Of a stretch of 50,997 nucleotides of DNA, positions 1 to 6,798 are shown piece by piece (position 1 is the stretch's first letter; every line of letters begins with the position of its first letter). The translations under genes were made by a program, and so were the position numbers. The DNA comes from Planctomycetota bacterium (GTDB taxonomy: Bacteria > Planctomycetota > UBA1135 > JAKEFM01): contig JAKEFM010000160.1 of the NCBI GenBank assembly GCA_022616055.1, forward strand, positions 1 to 50,997, given 5' to 3'. The notes beneath the pieces were generated by a model. The model was not told where the DNA came from, made no database searches, and was given only the letters and a program-made list of their open reading frames with translations.

Positions 1-830
1 ATCTGTCGGGCGCGCTCCTGCGCTCCCGGGCGCGCGATCGACTGGAGGTAGTGGACGACGTCCCAGCGCTGCGACGGCGTCAGGGCCGATGCGTGGGAGG
101 GCATGGGGGTCCCGTTCATCCCGATCGTCACGCGCTTGAACAGCTCGCCGGGGTCGTCCCCCCCCTTGAAGATCCCCGCCGTGTAGTCGCGCGGCTCGAT
201 CGGCCAGCCCCAGTCGTCCTTCAGCGTCGGCGCGGAGGGCCCGTCCCCCCGCCCCTCCTCCCCGTGACATTTCCAGCACTCCGCCTTGCGGTAGGCGATC
301 TTCCCTCGAGCGACGCTCTCGACCGTTCGCGCCGGCCCGGGCGGGACGGTGACGGACGTCATGTCCCGGCCGAGGTCGTAGTAGTTGACCCACTTCCCCT
401 CCTCCTCGTCGAAGGAGCGGGTGAGGCCCTTCACGAACGAGACGACGGCCCAGCGGTCGTTCTCCGAGAGGAGTTCCCAGGACGGCATCGCCGAGCCGGG
501 CATCCCGTTCGTCACCGTCCGGAAGAGGTCCTCGTCGGTCGGGAGGGATCCGCTGGGCGTCGAGGTGAGCTTGAAGGCTCCCCGGCTGAAATCGCGCGGC
601 TTGGGGAACAGGTAGGCCGAGGCGGCTCCGTCCCCGCGCCCCTCCTCTCCGTGGCAGCCCGCGCAGCTCCGCAGGAAGATCGCCTTCCCCCGCTCGAGGG
701 GGGAGGGGGGAGCCTGGACGGCTTGCGCCTGGAGGGGTCCCGACGGGGGGAGGGAGGGGGGGGGCGGGCACCCCGTGAGGACGACGAACCCGAGGAGAAG
801 GGTCCCTCCTGCGAGAGCGGCTCCCGGCAT
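1..830 (-). CDS. Diheme c-type cytochrome lipoprotein (3' end outside window)
   Basis: The frame is open from an ATG at 830 to the window edge, so the C-terminus is missing. The N-terminus is a lipoprotein signal with lipobox LTGC (Cys21), followed by a proline-rich linker. Two cytochrome c domains follow, with heme motifs CAGCH (Cys56-His60) and CWKCH (Cys185-His189). Each has a downstream methionine in a GMPGSAMPSW or GMNGTPMPSH context, the usual axial ligand position. It is probably a membrane-anchored periplasmic electron carrier, like the tandem cytochrome c proteins of nitrite/nitrous oxide reductase or alternative complex III operons. Its partner would lie off the left edge, so the pathway cannot be named. 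It is divergent from the radical SAM gene. Confidence 0.88.
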   Translation of the reverse strand, partial: MPGAALAGGTLLLGFVVLTGCPPPPSLPPSGPLQAQAVQAPPSPLERGKAIFLRSCAGCHGEEGRGDGAASAYLFPKPRDFSRGAFKLTSTPSGSLPTDEDLFRTVTNGMPGSAMPSWELLSENDRWAVVSFVKGLTRSFDEEEGKWVNYYDLGRDMTSVTVPPGPARTVESVARGKIAYRKAECWKCHGEEGRGDGPSAPTLKDDWGWPIEPRDYTAGIFKGGDDPGELFKRVTIGMNGTPMPSHASALTPSQRWDVVHYLQSIARPGAQERARQ

Positions 831-943
831 GGCAAGGTTTCCCTCCCGCTCGCCGGGAGGACTTGGGTGATCGGGGCGATGGCAAGGTGGGTGCCGTCGG
901 AAATCTCGCCGGACGGCGGGAGGGTCGCCGCGAAGAGAGGTGA

Positions 944-969
944 TTTTTTCGATCGATCGATCGAAAAAA
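944..969. repeat. 26-bp perfect palindrome in divergent intergenic region
   Basis: Six T, a CGATCGATCGATCG core and six A form a perfect 26-bp dyad centred at 956/957. It sits between the divergent starts at 830 (cytochrome) and 1074 (radical SAM) and is strikingly A+T-rich for this genome. It could be an operator, or a bidirectional hairpin with a T tract on each strand. No gene ends here, which argues against a simple terminator. Confidence 0.6.
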
Positions 970-1073
970 GAGCCGGGGGGCGGCTCCGCTCCTCCCGGCG
1001 AGCGCCCCGCGGACGCCGGGAGAACGCGGCACGGGGCTTGACCGTTCGCCCTGCCCATCGCTCGGGGAATGCC

Positions 1074-2345
1074 ATGGTCGCCCCGCTCAATCCCTGCGAA
1101 CTCGAGATCGACCTCTTCTGCCGCGGCGTGCGGATCGACCGCTCCTGCTCCCTCGAGGAGGACGCCCGGGTCTTCCGCCGCACGCGCGCGGGGCTGGGGA
1201 GCGGCCTCGAGCTCGTCCTGCCGGGGGGGCTCAAGGACATCTGGATGAACGCGCCGGTCGAGGAGGACTTCGCCCAGGCGAGCCCCTACCGCCTCGTCAA
1301 GGAGGGGGCGCGCTACCTCCTCCTCGACGAGCGCAATTCGCTCCGCTACCCGGTCCGGATCCCCCCGGAGCCCGCCTGGTACGAGCGGCGCACGACGCTG
1401 GGGACCCCGATGCAGGACGTCGGCGTCCTCCAGGGGACCTACCTCGGGATCTACATCTCGAACTCGTGCGGCTACTGGTGGATGCGCGGGGAGGGGAGGG
1501 AGGCCCTGAACTGCGCCTTCTGCACGACCGGCTACAACGTGGGGGTCAACGAGCGCGTGGACAAGGCCGTCGAGGACGTCGTCGAGGTCGCGGCGGCGGC
1601 GAAAGCGGAGGGGTGCACCTTCACCCACTTCAACACCGGATTCCACGGAGGGCGCGACCTCGAGATGGTGGCCCCCTACGTCGCCGCCGTGAAGGAGCGG
1701 GTCGGTCAGCTCGTCGGGGTCCAGGCGCTGCCCGCGCGTCCCGCCGACTACTGGAAGTACGATTGGCTCCTCGACCTCGGCGCCAACCACTTCTCCTTCT
1801 GCTGGGAGTTCCAACACCCCGACTGGTTCGCGCGTCTGTGCCCGGGAAAGCGCGCGACCCTCGGGCAGGACGCCTTCTTCCGCGCCCTCGAGTACTGCCA
1901 GAGAAAGATGCCCAAAGGGGCGTGCTCGGGGGAGATCATCGCCGGCGTCGAGCCGATCGAGTGGACGCTCCGGGCCATCGACTACATCACGGACCTCGGG
2001 GCGTTCCCCACGGTCTGCATCTTCCGCCCCTGCATCGGCTCCGACATGGAGCATGTCCCCTCGCCGCGGAGCGAGGACATGATCGGCGTCATGCGCCACA
2101 TGTACGAGGCCTGCCGCAGGAAGGGGATCCCGATCGGGGCCGCGCCGAACATCGAGGTCTCCCTCATCGTCCAGCCCGACGACGCGCGCTACCTCGCGCC
2201 GCGCGACCTCCGGTTCTGGGCGCAGGAGGCGAGGTCGTGGGTCGTCCGCCGCCTCGCCGCCCCGGTCTTCGCGCGGGAGCTGCGGCCCCGAGCACCCAAG
2301 GCCGACCCCCTCCATCCGCCGCGGCCGCGGCCGGCGGCCGCTTGA
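1074..2345 (+). CDS. Radical SAM protein with CX14CX2C cluster motif
   Basis: A 423-residue protein. ATG at 1074 is chosen because homology-like sequence (LNPCELEIDLFCRG) starts there and a GGGGA sits just upstream; the frame is open further upstream without sensible protein. Cysteines at 132, 147 and 150 form CX14CX2C in SNSCGYWW...NCAFCTTG, followed by a plausible TIM-barrel with GGRDLEM (GGEP-like) and CSGEIIAGVEP segments. Canonical radical SAM enzymes use CX3CX2C. CX14CX2C is known from Burkholderia multivorans QueE, but this protein is about twice the length of QueE. The 3' end overlaps the start of the next small gene, so the two are probably co-translated. Reaction and substrate are unknown; the superfamily assignment is firm, the function is not. 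Confidence 0.85.
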   Translation: MVAPLNPCELEIDLFCRGVRIDRSCSLEEDARVFRRTRAGLGSGLELVLPGGLKDIWMNAPVEEDFAQASPYRLVKEGARYLLLDERNSLRYPVRIPPEPAWYERRTTLGTPMQDVGVLQGTYLGIYISNSCGYWWMRGEGREALNCAFCTTGYNVGVNERVDKAVEDVVEVAAAAKAEGCTFTHFNTGFHGGRDLEMVAPYVAAVKERVGQLVGVQALPARPADYWKYDWLLDLGANHFSFCWEFQHPDWFARLCPGKRATLGQDAFFRALEYCQRKMPKGACSGEIIAGVEPIEWTLRAIDYITDLGAFPTVCIFRPCIGSDMEHVPSPRSEDMIGVMRHMYEACRRKGIPIGAAPNIEVSLIVQPDDARYLAPRDLRFWAQEARSWVVRRLAAPVFARELRPRAPKADPLHPPRPRPAAA

Positions 2346-2764
2346 GCGCCGTGGTCCTGAAGGGAGCCGCGACGCCCGACGCGCTCGCCGCGCGTTCCGG
2401 CGGCGGATTCCCGGCCGTCGACGCGCTCCTCGAGGGGGTCGCCTCGGCCCCCGAGACCTTCGTCCTCGACCCCGGCGCGGCCGGGATCGACTGGTCCGTC
2501 GAGAACCGGGTCCGCGGACTCCCCAACCGGGCGCGGATCAAGTGCTGGTCGCCGAAGGAGGGGACCCTCCTCGTGTGGTTCTACAAGCGCTCCGCGCTCC
2601 CCTGGTCGGTCGATCGGTTCTCCTACGGCGGGGTCCTCGTCGGCCGAGAGCGCGTCCCGCCCGCCGCGATCGACGCGTGGCTGCGCTACCAGGTCGGCGG
2701 CTTCCATCCCGAGCAGCGCCCGCCGGGCATCCGGCGTTCCTTCCCCTTCGACCTGCCGGCGTAG
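2342..2764 (+). CDS. Hypothetical protein coupled to the radical SAM gene
   Basis: A 140-residue protein in a frame different from the upstream radical SAM gene. A TTG at 2342 overlaps that gene's TGA (TTGA); GTG at 2351 is the alternative start. No Shine-Dalgarno sequence is visible, consistent with translational coupling. I recognise no family. The protein has no signal peptide or membrane segment and ends with an Arg/Pro-rich segment (RPPGIRRSFPFDLPA). Tight coupling suggests it works with the radical SAM protein, for example as a partner or substrate-binding subunit, but that is inference. Confidence 0.6.
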   Translation: MSAVVLKGAATPDALAARSGGGFPAVDALLEGVASAPETFVLDPGAAGIDWSVENRVRGLPNRARIKCWSPKEGTLLVWFYKRSALPWSVDRFSYGGVLVGRERVPPAAIDAWLRYQVGGFHPEQRPPGIRRSFPFDLPA

Positions 2765-2842
2765 GGGCGCCCTCCCTCTTCCCCTCCTCGTCCCCTACGT
2801 CCTCGCGGCGGGGGCCCCCCGACGCGCCCCCGCCCTCTCCGG

Positions 2843-2891
2843 ATGACACCATGAAATTCGAACATGACACATTCGAGTTTCGTGGTACCCT
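2843..2891 (+). promoter_or_regulatory. Repeated A+T-rich promoter/operator region upstream of DUF4143 ATPase
   Basis: ATGACAC occurs at 2843-2849 and 2864-2870 (21 bp apart, two helical turns), and ATTCGA at 2856-2861 and 2871-2876. ATGACA (2864-2869) with TACCCT (2886-2891), spacer 16, is a weak sigma70-like pair that would start transcription at about 2898, the likely ATG. The -10 match is poor, so the repeats are firmer than the promoter. Confidence 0.35.
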
Positions 2892-2897
2892 TTGCCC

Positions 2898-4124
2898 ATG
2901 ATCTGGCGTCCTCGAATCCTCGGACGCATCCGACTCGCGCTGCGCCGCAGCCAGGTCGTGGCCCTGATCGGTCCGCGTCAGAGCGGGAAGACGACGCTCG
3001 CCCGGCAGCTCCTCGCCCCGGGCTCGCCCAACTACTTCGATCTCGAGGACCCCGTGAGCGCGGCGCGACTCGACGAGCCCATGACGGAGCTGGGCGGATT
3101 GCGGGGGCTCGTCGTGATCGACGAGGTCCAGCGGCGGCCGGACCTGTTCCCGCTCCTCCGGGTGCTCGCGGACCGCAGGCCCCTCCCGGCTCGCTTCCTC
3201 CTGCTCGGAAGCGCTTCTCCGGACCTGCGGCGCCGATCCTCGGAGTCGCTCGCGGGCCGGCTCGAGACCATCTCCATCTCGGGGTTCAGCCTCGCCGAGA
3301 CGGGGGTTCGAACTCTCCGGAGACACTGGCTCCGGGGTGGATTCCCGCGCTCTTTCCTCGCTCGCTCCCTGCAGGACAGCGTGGCTTGGCGAAGGGGCTT
3401 CATCCAGACTTTCCTCAAGAGGGATCTCCCGGAGCTCGGCGCGAGCATGCCGGCTCCCGCCCTCCTGCGGTTCTGGACGATGCTGGCCCACTCCCACGGC
3501 CAGGTCTGGAAGGCCTCGGAGCCGGCGAGGTCGCTCGGGATCTCGGAGCCGACGGTGCGGCGCTACCTCGACCTCCTCACGGGACTCTTCCTCGTCCGCC
3601 AGCTCCCCCCTTGGTTCGAGAACCTCGCCAAGAGGCAGGTGAAGTCGCCGAAGGTCTACATCCGGGACAGCGGTCTCCTGCACGAGCTCCTCGGGATCCG
3701 GACGGAGGGGGCCTTGCTCGGACATCCCAAGTGCGGCGCCTCGTGGGAGGGGTACGCGATCGAGGAGGTGCTCCGCGTCGTGCGACCGGAGGAAGCCTAC
3801 TTCTGGGCGACCCACCAGGGCGCGGAGCTCGACCTCCTGCTCTTCGCGGCGGGACGCCGACTCGGAGTGGAGGTCAAACGCAAGGACGCGCCGCGACTCA
3901 CCCCATCCATGTGGATCGCCATGGCGGACCTCCGTCTGGATCACCTCCTGGTCCTCTATCCGGGCGGGGTCCGCTACGCGCTCGGACCGAAAGTCACGGT
4001 CGTCCCCCTCGAGGTCGTCGCCGAAGGCGCGAGCGAGGCTCTCTTCCCGCCGAAGCGGATCCGGAGCGCCGGTTCCGATCGTCCCCGTCGGGCAGGGAGA
4101 GGGGAGCCTCCTCCGCGAGGCTGA
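2898..4124 (+). CDS. AAA family ATPase with DUF4143 (ATP-binding protein)
   Basis: A 408-residue protein. Near the N-terminus is a Walker A, GPRQSGKTT, then Walker B VVIDEVQ and the sensor-like LLGSAS, the AAA_14 pattern. After this come RDLPELG, a winged-helix-like segment (SEPTVRRYLDLL) and the DUF4143 nuclease-like C-terminus with DSGLLHELLG, the E-W-E-G segment and LDLLLFAAGRRLGVEVKRKD. The family is widespread, horizontally mobile and of unclear function; the C-terminal E-D-xVK arrangement resembles restriction-like endonucleases. ATG at 2898 is preferred over TTG at 2892. A paralogue lies at 39438. It has no operon partners. Confidence 0.9.
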   Translation: MIWRPRILGRIRLALRRSQVVALIGPRQSGKTTLARQLLAPGSPNYFDLEDPVSAARLDEPMTELGGLRGLVVIDEVQRRPDLFPLLRVLADRRPLPARFLLLGSASPDLRRRSSESLAGRLETISISGFSLAETGVRTLRRHWLRGGFPRSFLARSLQDSVAWRRGFIQTFLKRDLPELGASMPAPALLRFWTMLAHSHGQVWKASEPARSLGISEPTVRRYLDLLTGLFLVRQLPPWFENLAKRQVKSPKVYIRDSGLLHELLGIRTEGALLGHPKCGASWEGYAIEEVLRVVRPEEAYFWATHQGAELDLLLFAAGRRLGVEVKRKDAPRLTPSMWIAMADLRLDHLLVLYPGGVRYALGPKVTVVPLEVVAEGASEALFPPKRIRSAGSDRPRRAGRGEPPPRG

Positions 4125-4169
4125 CTCGCGAGAGCGGGGCCGAGGACAGGGCGCGGCGCCCCGGCCGTC

Positions 4170-5282
4170 TCACCTCGCAGTGGATGGGAGCGAGGTGGGT
4201 CGGTCCGCCCGGCGGAACTTCTCGAGCTGCTCCTTCAGGAAGGAGTCGTCCGGGCGGAGCTTCAGGGCGGCCTCCTCGATCTCGATCGCCTCCCGGACCT
4301 TCCCGCGCTCGAACTGGATCGTCGCCACCGTGTCGAGGATGTCGGGGTCGCTCGGCGCGAGCGAGCGGGCCTTCTCCGCGTGCACGATCGCCTCCTCGAG
4401 GAAGAGCTGGCGCTCGGCGCAGAACCAGGCGAACGCGTTGCGCAGGCGCGGGTCCTCCGGAGCCCCCTCGATCGCCCAAAGGAACATCCCGCGCGCGGCG
4501 GCGTGCTCCCGCTCCGCCGTGGCCGCGTCGCCGCGCTCGCGCGCCGCATCCCCGAGCCGCGCGCGGGCCGGCCCGCCGAAGGTGGCCGCCCAGAGCCGGT
4601 GGATCCGGCGGAGCTCGGCGATCGGCTCGGGGTGGTCGTCGACCCGCAGGTCGCAGTAGCGGTCGTTCAGGCCCGCGTATCCGCCTCCCTCCCGGACGAC
4701 GAGGATCGCGGCGGACTGCTTCCCCCGCGTGTCCCCTCCCGCCGCCTGTCCCGACTCGAGGGCGGCGAGGAGCCGCACGCCGAGGTCCCCCTTCGTCTCC
4801 TCGAAGGCGCGCGCCATCCCCTTCACGACCGCCTCGCCGGCGAGGATGTTCCCCTGGCAGCAGAACTCCTTTCCCCTCACGCCCCCTGCCCAGGGGTTGC
4901 ACTTCGACCCGGTGTAGGTCGCCACGCCCCCCTTCGCGTCGACGATCCCGACCTGCCGGCGGTCCCGGCCCTCGTCGCCCCGCACGAGGGTCGCGAGGGC
5001 CTCCTCCGCGCCCGTCCCCTTCTCGAGTAGGGCGAGGCCGTCGGGCCCGAACCGCGTGTTCGCGAAGGCCTGGGTCGCGATCGCGCCGACGCCCGCCCTC
5101 GCCCAGGGGACGACGGCGCCGACCGCGAGGAAGCGCGACTGGACGGCGACGCCGAGCTCGCCGGTCGCCGGGTCCCGCGCGACGATCGAGAAGGTCGCGA
5201 CGGGCGGGGGCGGGGCGGGAGCGCGGCCCCCCCCCTCGCGGGCGGCCGAGGCGGCCACCAGGACGAGGATCGTTCCGATCAC
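4170..5282 (-). CDS. DUF1028 (Ntn-hydrolase-like) protein with C-terminal TPR-like region, secreted
   Basis: A 370-residue protein. GTG at 5282 is chosen because it overlaps the stop of the PTPS-like gene (GTGA) and is preceded by AGGGAGG; translation then opens with a signal peptide (VIGTILVLVAASA). The DUF1028 domain follows: TFSIVARDPATGELGVAVQS, VGAVVPWARAGVGAIATQ, KGGVATYTGSKC and QGNIL. The family is predicted to adopt the Ntn-hydrolase fold. The last 120 residues contain two degenerate tetratricopeptide helical pairs (AIVHAEKARSLAPSDPDIL and the following repeat). Probably a periplasmic or exported hydrolase; substrate unknown. Co-transcribed with the PTPS-like gene. Confidence 0.87.
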   Translation of the reverse strand: MIGTILVLVAASAAREGGGRAPAPPPPVATFSIVARDPATGELGVAVQSRFLAVGAVVPWARAGVGAIATQAFANTRFGPDGLALLEKGTGAEEALATLVRGDEGRDRRQVGIVDAKGGVATYTGSKCNPWAGGVRGKEFCCQGNILAGEAVVKGMARAFEETKGDLGVRLLAALESGQAAGGDTRGKQSAAILVVREGGGYAGLNDRYCDLRVDDHPEPIAELRRIHRLWAATFGGPARARLGDAARERGDAATAEREHAAARGMFLWAIEGAPEDPRLRNAFAWFCAERQLFLEEAIVHAEKARSLAPSDPDILDTVATIQFERGKVREAIEIEEAALKLRPDDSFLKEQLEKFRRADRPTSLPSTAR

Positions 5283-5638
5283 GACCGACCTCCCTTCACG
5301 TCCTCTTCCCGGCAGATCGCCGAGCACCCCTCCGACTCCCAGACGCGGACCTGGCGCAGCGGCAGGTGGCGGAGCGCCTTCCAGGCGAAGAGGGCGACGT
5401 TCTCGGCGCTCGGGACCGGGACGACCTCGTTCATCGACCGCCCCTCGAAGCGCTCGACGACCCGTCGCCTCACGACCTCCCCCAGCTCGGCGAAATCGAA
5501 GGCCATCCCCTCGGGGCCGACGGGCGCCTCGACGGTCACCTCGATCCGCCAGCGGTGGCCGTGCGGAGCCTCCGGGCTCCCCCGGTAGGAGGGGAGGAAG
5601 TGGACGGCGTCGAAGGCGAACTCCCGCGTGACGAGCAT
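5279..5638 (-). CDS. 6-pyruvoyltetrahydropterin synthase/QueD family protein, PTPS-III-like
   Basis: A 119-residue protein covering the whole T-fold domain. The zinc ligands are His13 (AVHF) and His26/His28 (HGH). Family landmarks FDFAELGEVVRR, PSAENVALFAWK and VWESEG are present. The catalytic cysteine of QueD and PTPS (CxxxHGH) is replaced by Pro22, and Glu23 stands in an ExxHGH context. That is the signature described for PTPS-III enzymes, which convert dihydroneopterin to 6-hydroxymethyl-dihydropterin and replace FolB in folate synthesis in Planctomycetes, Acidobacteria and others. So a folate rather than a queuosine role is inferred. It overlaps the DUF1028 gene by 4 bases. Confidence 0.88.
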   Translation of the reverse strand: MLVTREFAFDAVHFLPSYRGSPEAPHGHRWRIEVTVEAPVGPEGMAFDFAELGEVVRRRVVERFEGRSMNEVVPVPSAENVALFAWKALRHLPLRQVRVWESEGCSAICREEDVKGGRS

Positions 5639-5717
5639 GGCCGCCGCGGGCGGATCGTATCCGGGCGGGGGCGAGGATCCCCCCGGGTGCGGCCGGCGTC
5701 GGCCGGCGCGGGCGGCC

Positions 5718-6590
5718 CTACGGCGTGCCCTGGATGCCGATCCCAGCGTTGATCGAGGCGCCCGAGCCCTGCGTCGCCTCGACGCGGTAGTTCCCCTCCG
5801 GGAGGTTCGGCGTCGCGCCGGCGGGGAACGTCGTCCCCCAGCGCCCGGTCCCCGGGTTCACGGCGACGACGTGCACGTCCGTGAAGCCTCCCGGCCCCCG
5901 GATCGTCACCGTGACGGGGTCGGTCAGCGGCTCCGCCTCCCCGCCGACGGAGAGGATCCCGTCCCCCGGCACCGAGGCGTCGCTCCCGGCGGCGAGCGCG
6001 AAGATCTTGAGCGCGCGCGGCGGGACCGGCACCGCCGTGCCCGGGTTCGGGGCGGGGGGGACGATGTCGACCTCGTCCCAGAGGGCCGCGTGCACCACGA
6101 AGCCGGTGTCCGAGCCGACCCGTCGCGTGAAGGCGAGCATCCGCTTCTCGAGCCGGGCGCGCGCCCTCCCCGTCTCCGCGCGGAGCGCCGCCTGGAAGCG
6201 GTCGAGCGCGCCGAGGTCCCCGAGGATCGAGCCGGGGAAGAACGGGCTCGCCGAGACCTGCCCGGCGGCGAAGCCCTCGACGGCGCGGGCGGCCCCGTCC
6301 GCGGTCGAATGGAGCGCGACGAGGGCCCCGTTGGCGAAGTCGACCACCGCGGGGACCGTCGAGGAGAGGCGGATCACCCCCCCCGTGACGGCGTCGCCGA
6401 GGTCGTCGAACTGATGGCAGTAGTAGTCGAGCCCCGCCTTCACGGAGACCCGCAGGACCCTCAGTTCGTTCGACGCCGCCGCCCGCAGGGCTCGCGCGGG
6501 GTCGACCGAGGAGGCCTGGGCCGCGGCGGAGGAGAGCACCGTCCCGAGGAGCAGGACCGACAGCGAACCGAAACTCCCTTGCACCTGCAT
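5718..6590 (-). CDS. Hypothetical secreted protein
   Basis: A 290-residue protein with a clear signal peptide (SLSVLLLGTVLSSAAAQA). The middle is helical and rich in Ala and Arg (residues about 30-170). The C-terminal 90 residues look beta-rich, with Ig-like phrases such as VTVTIRGPGGFTDVHVVAV and LPEGNYRVEAT. I recognise no family. It is followed on the same strand by the PTPS-like gene after about 80 bases, and lies downstream of citrate synthase with a hairpin between them. Probably periplasmic or exported; function unknown. Confidence 0.72.
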   Translation of the reverse strand: MQVQGSFGSLSVLLLGTVLSSAAAQASSVDPARALRAAASNELRVLRVSVKAGLDYYCHQFDDLGDAVTGGVIRLSSTVPAVVDFANGALVALHSTADGAARAVEGFAAGQVSASPFFPGSILGDLGALDRFQAALRAETGRARARLEKRMLAFTRRVGSDTGFVVHAALWDEVDIVPPAPNPGTAVPVPPRALKIFALAAGSDASVPGDGILSVGGEAEPLTDPVTVTIRGPGGFTDVHVVAVNPGTGRWGTTFPAGATPNLPEGNYRVEATQGSGASINAGIGIQGTP

Positions 6591-6729
6591 CGGCCTCGGG
6601 ACGTCGCGTCCCGATCCATCCCTCCGCCCGGGCGACTTCGAGAGTTCCCCGTCCGAAAGCGTACCCCCGAATCGGCGGTCACGCCGGCTCCCCCCTGCTC
6701 CCGGCTCCCCTCCTTACTCTCCCCCGCGG

Positions 6730-6749
6730 GGCCGCCCCTCCGGGCGGCC
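6730..6749 (-). terminator. GC hairpin downstream of citrate synthase
   Basis: A perfect 8-bp stem GGCCGCCC / GGGCGGCC with a CTCC tetraloop lies about 50 bases after the gltA stop. It has no U tract. Probably a transcription end or RNA-stabilising hairpin; it separates gltA from the secreted protein gene. Confidence 0.4.
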
Positions 6750-6798
6750 TGCGGACCGGCGCCTTCCTCCCCGGCGGGAGGCGCGCCGGGGGGGGCCC

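Noticed and set aside
51-1073. Plus-strand open frame in front of the radical SAM gene as part of that protein
   Set aside because: The sequence here is the antisense of a cytochrome c with two CXXCH motifs; homology-like radical SAM sequence begins only at ATG 1074.
2892-2897. TTG at 2892 as start of the DUF4143 gene
   Set aside because: ATG at 2898 is two codons later and gives the normal family start; no Shine-Dalgarno supports the TTG.
5279-5638. Queuosine gene cluster (QueD next to a QueE-like radical SAM protein)
   Set aside because: The catalytic Cys of QueD is missing, the radical SAM protein is much larger than QueE and is 3 kb away on the other strand, and no queC, queF or folE is present.
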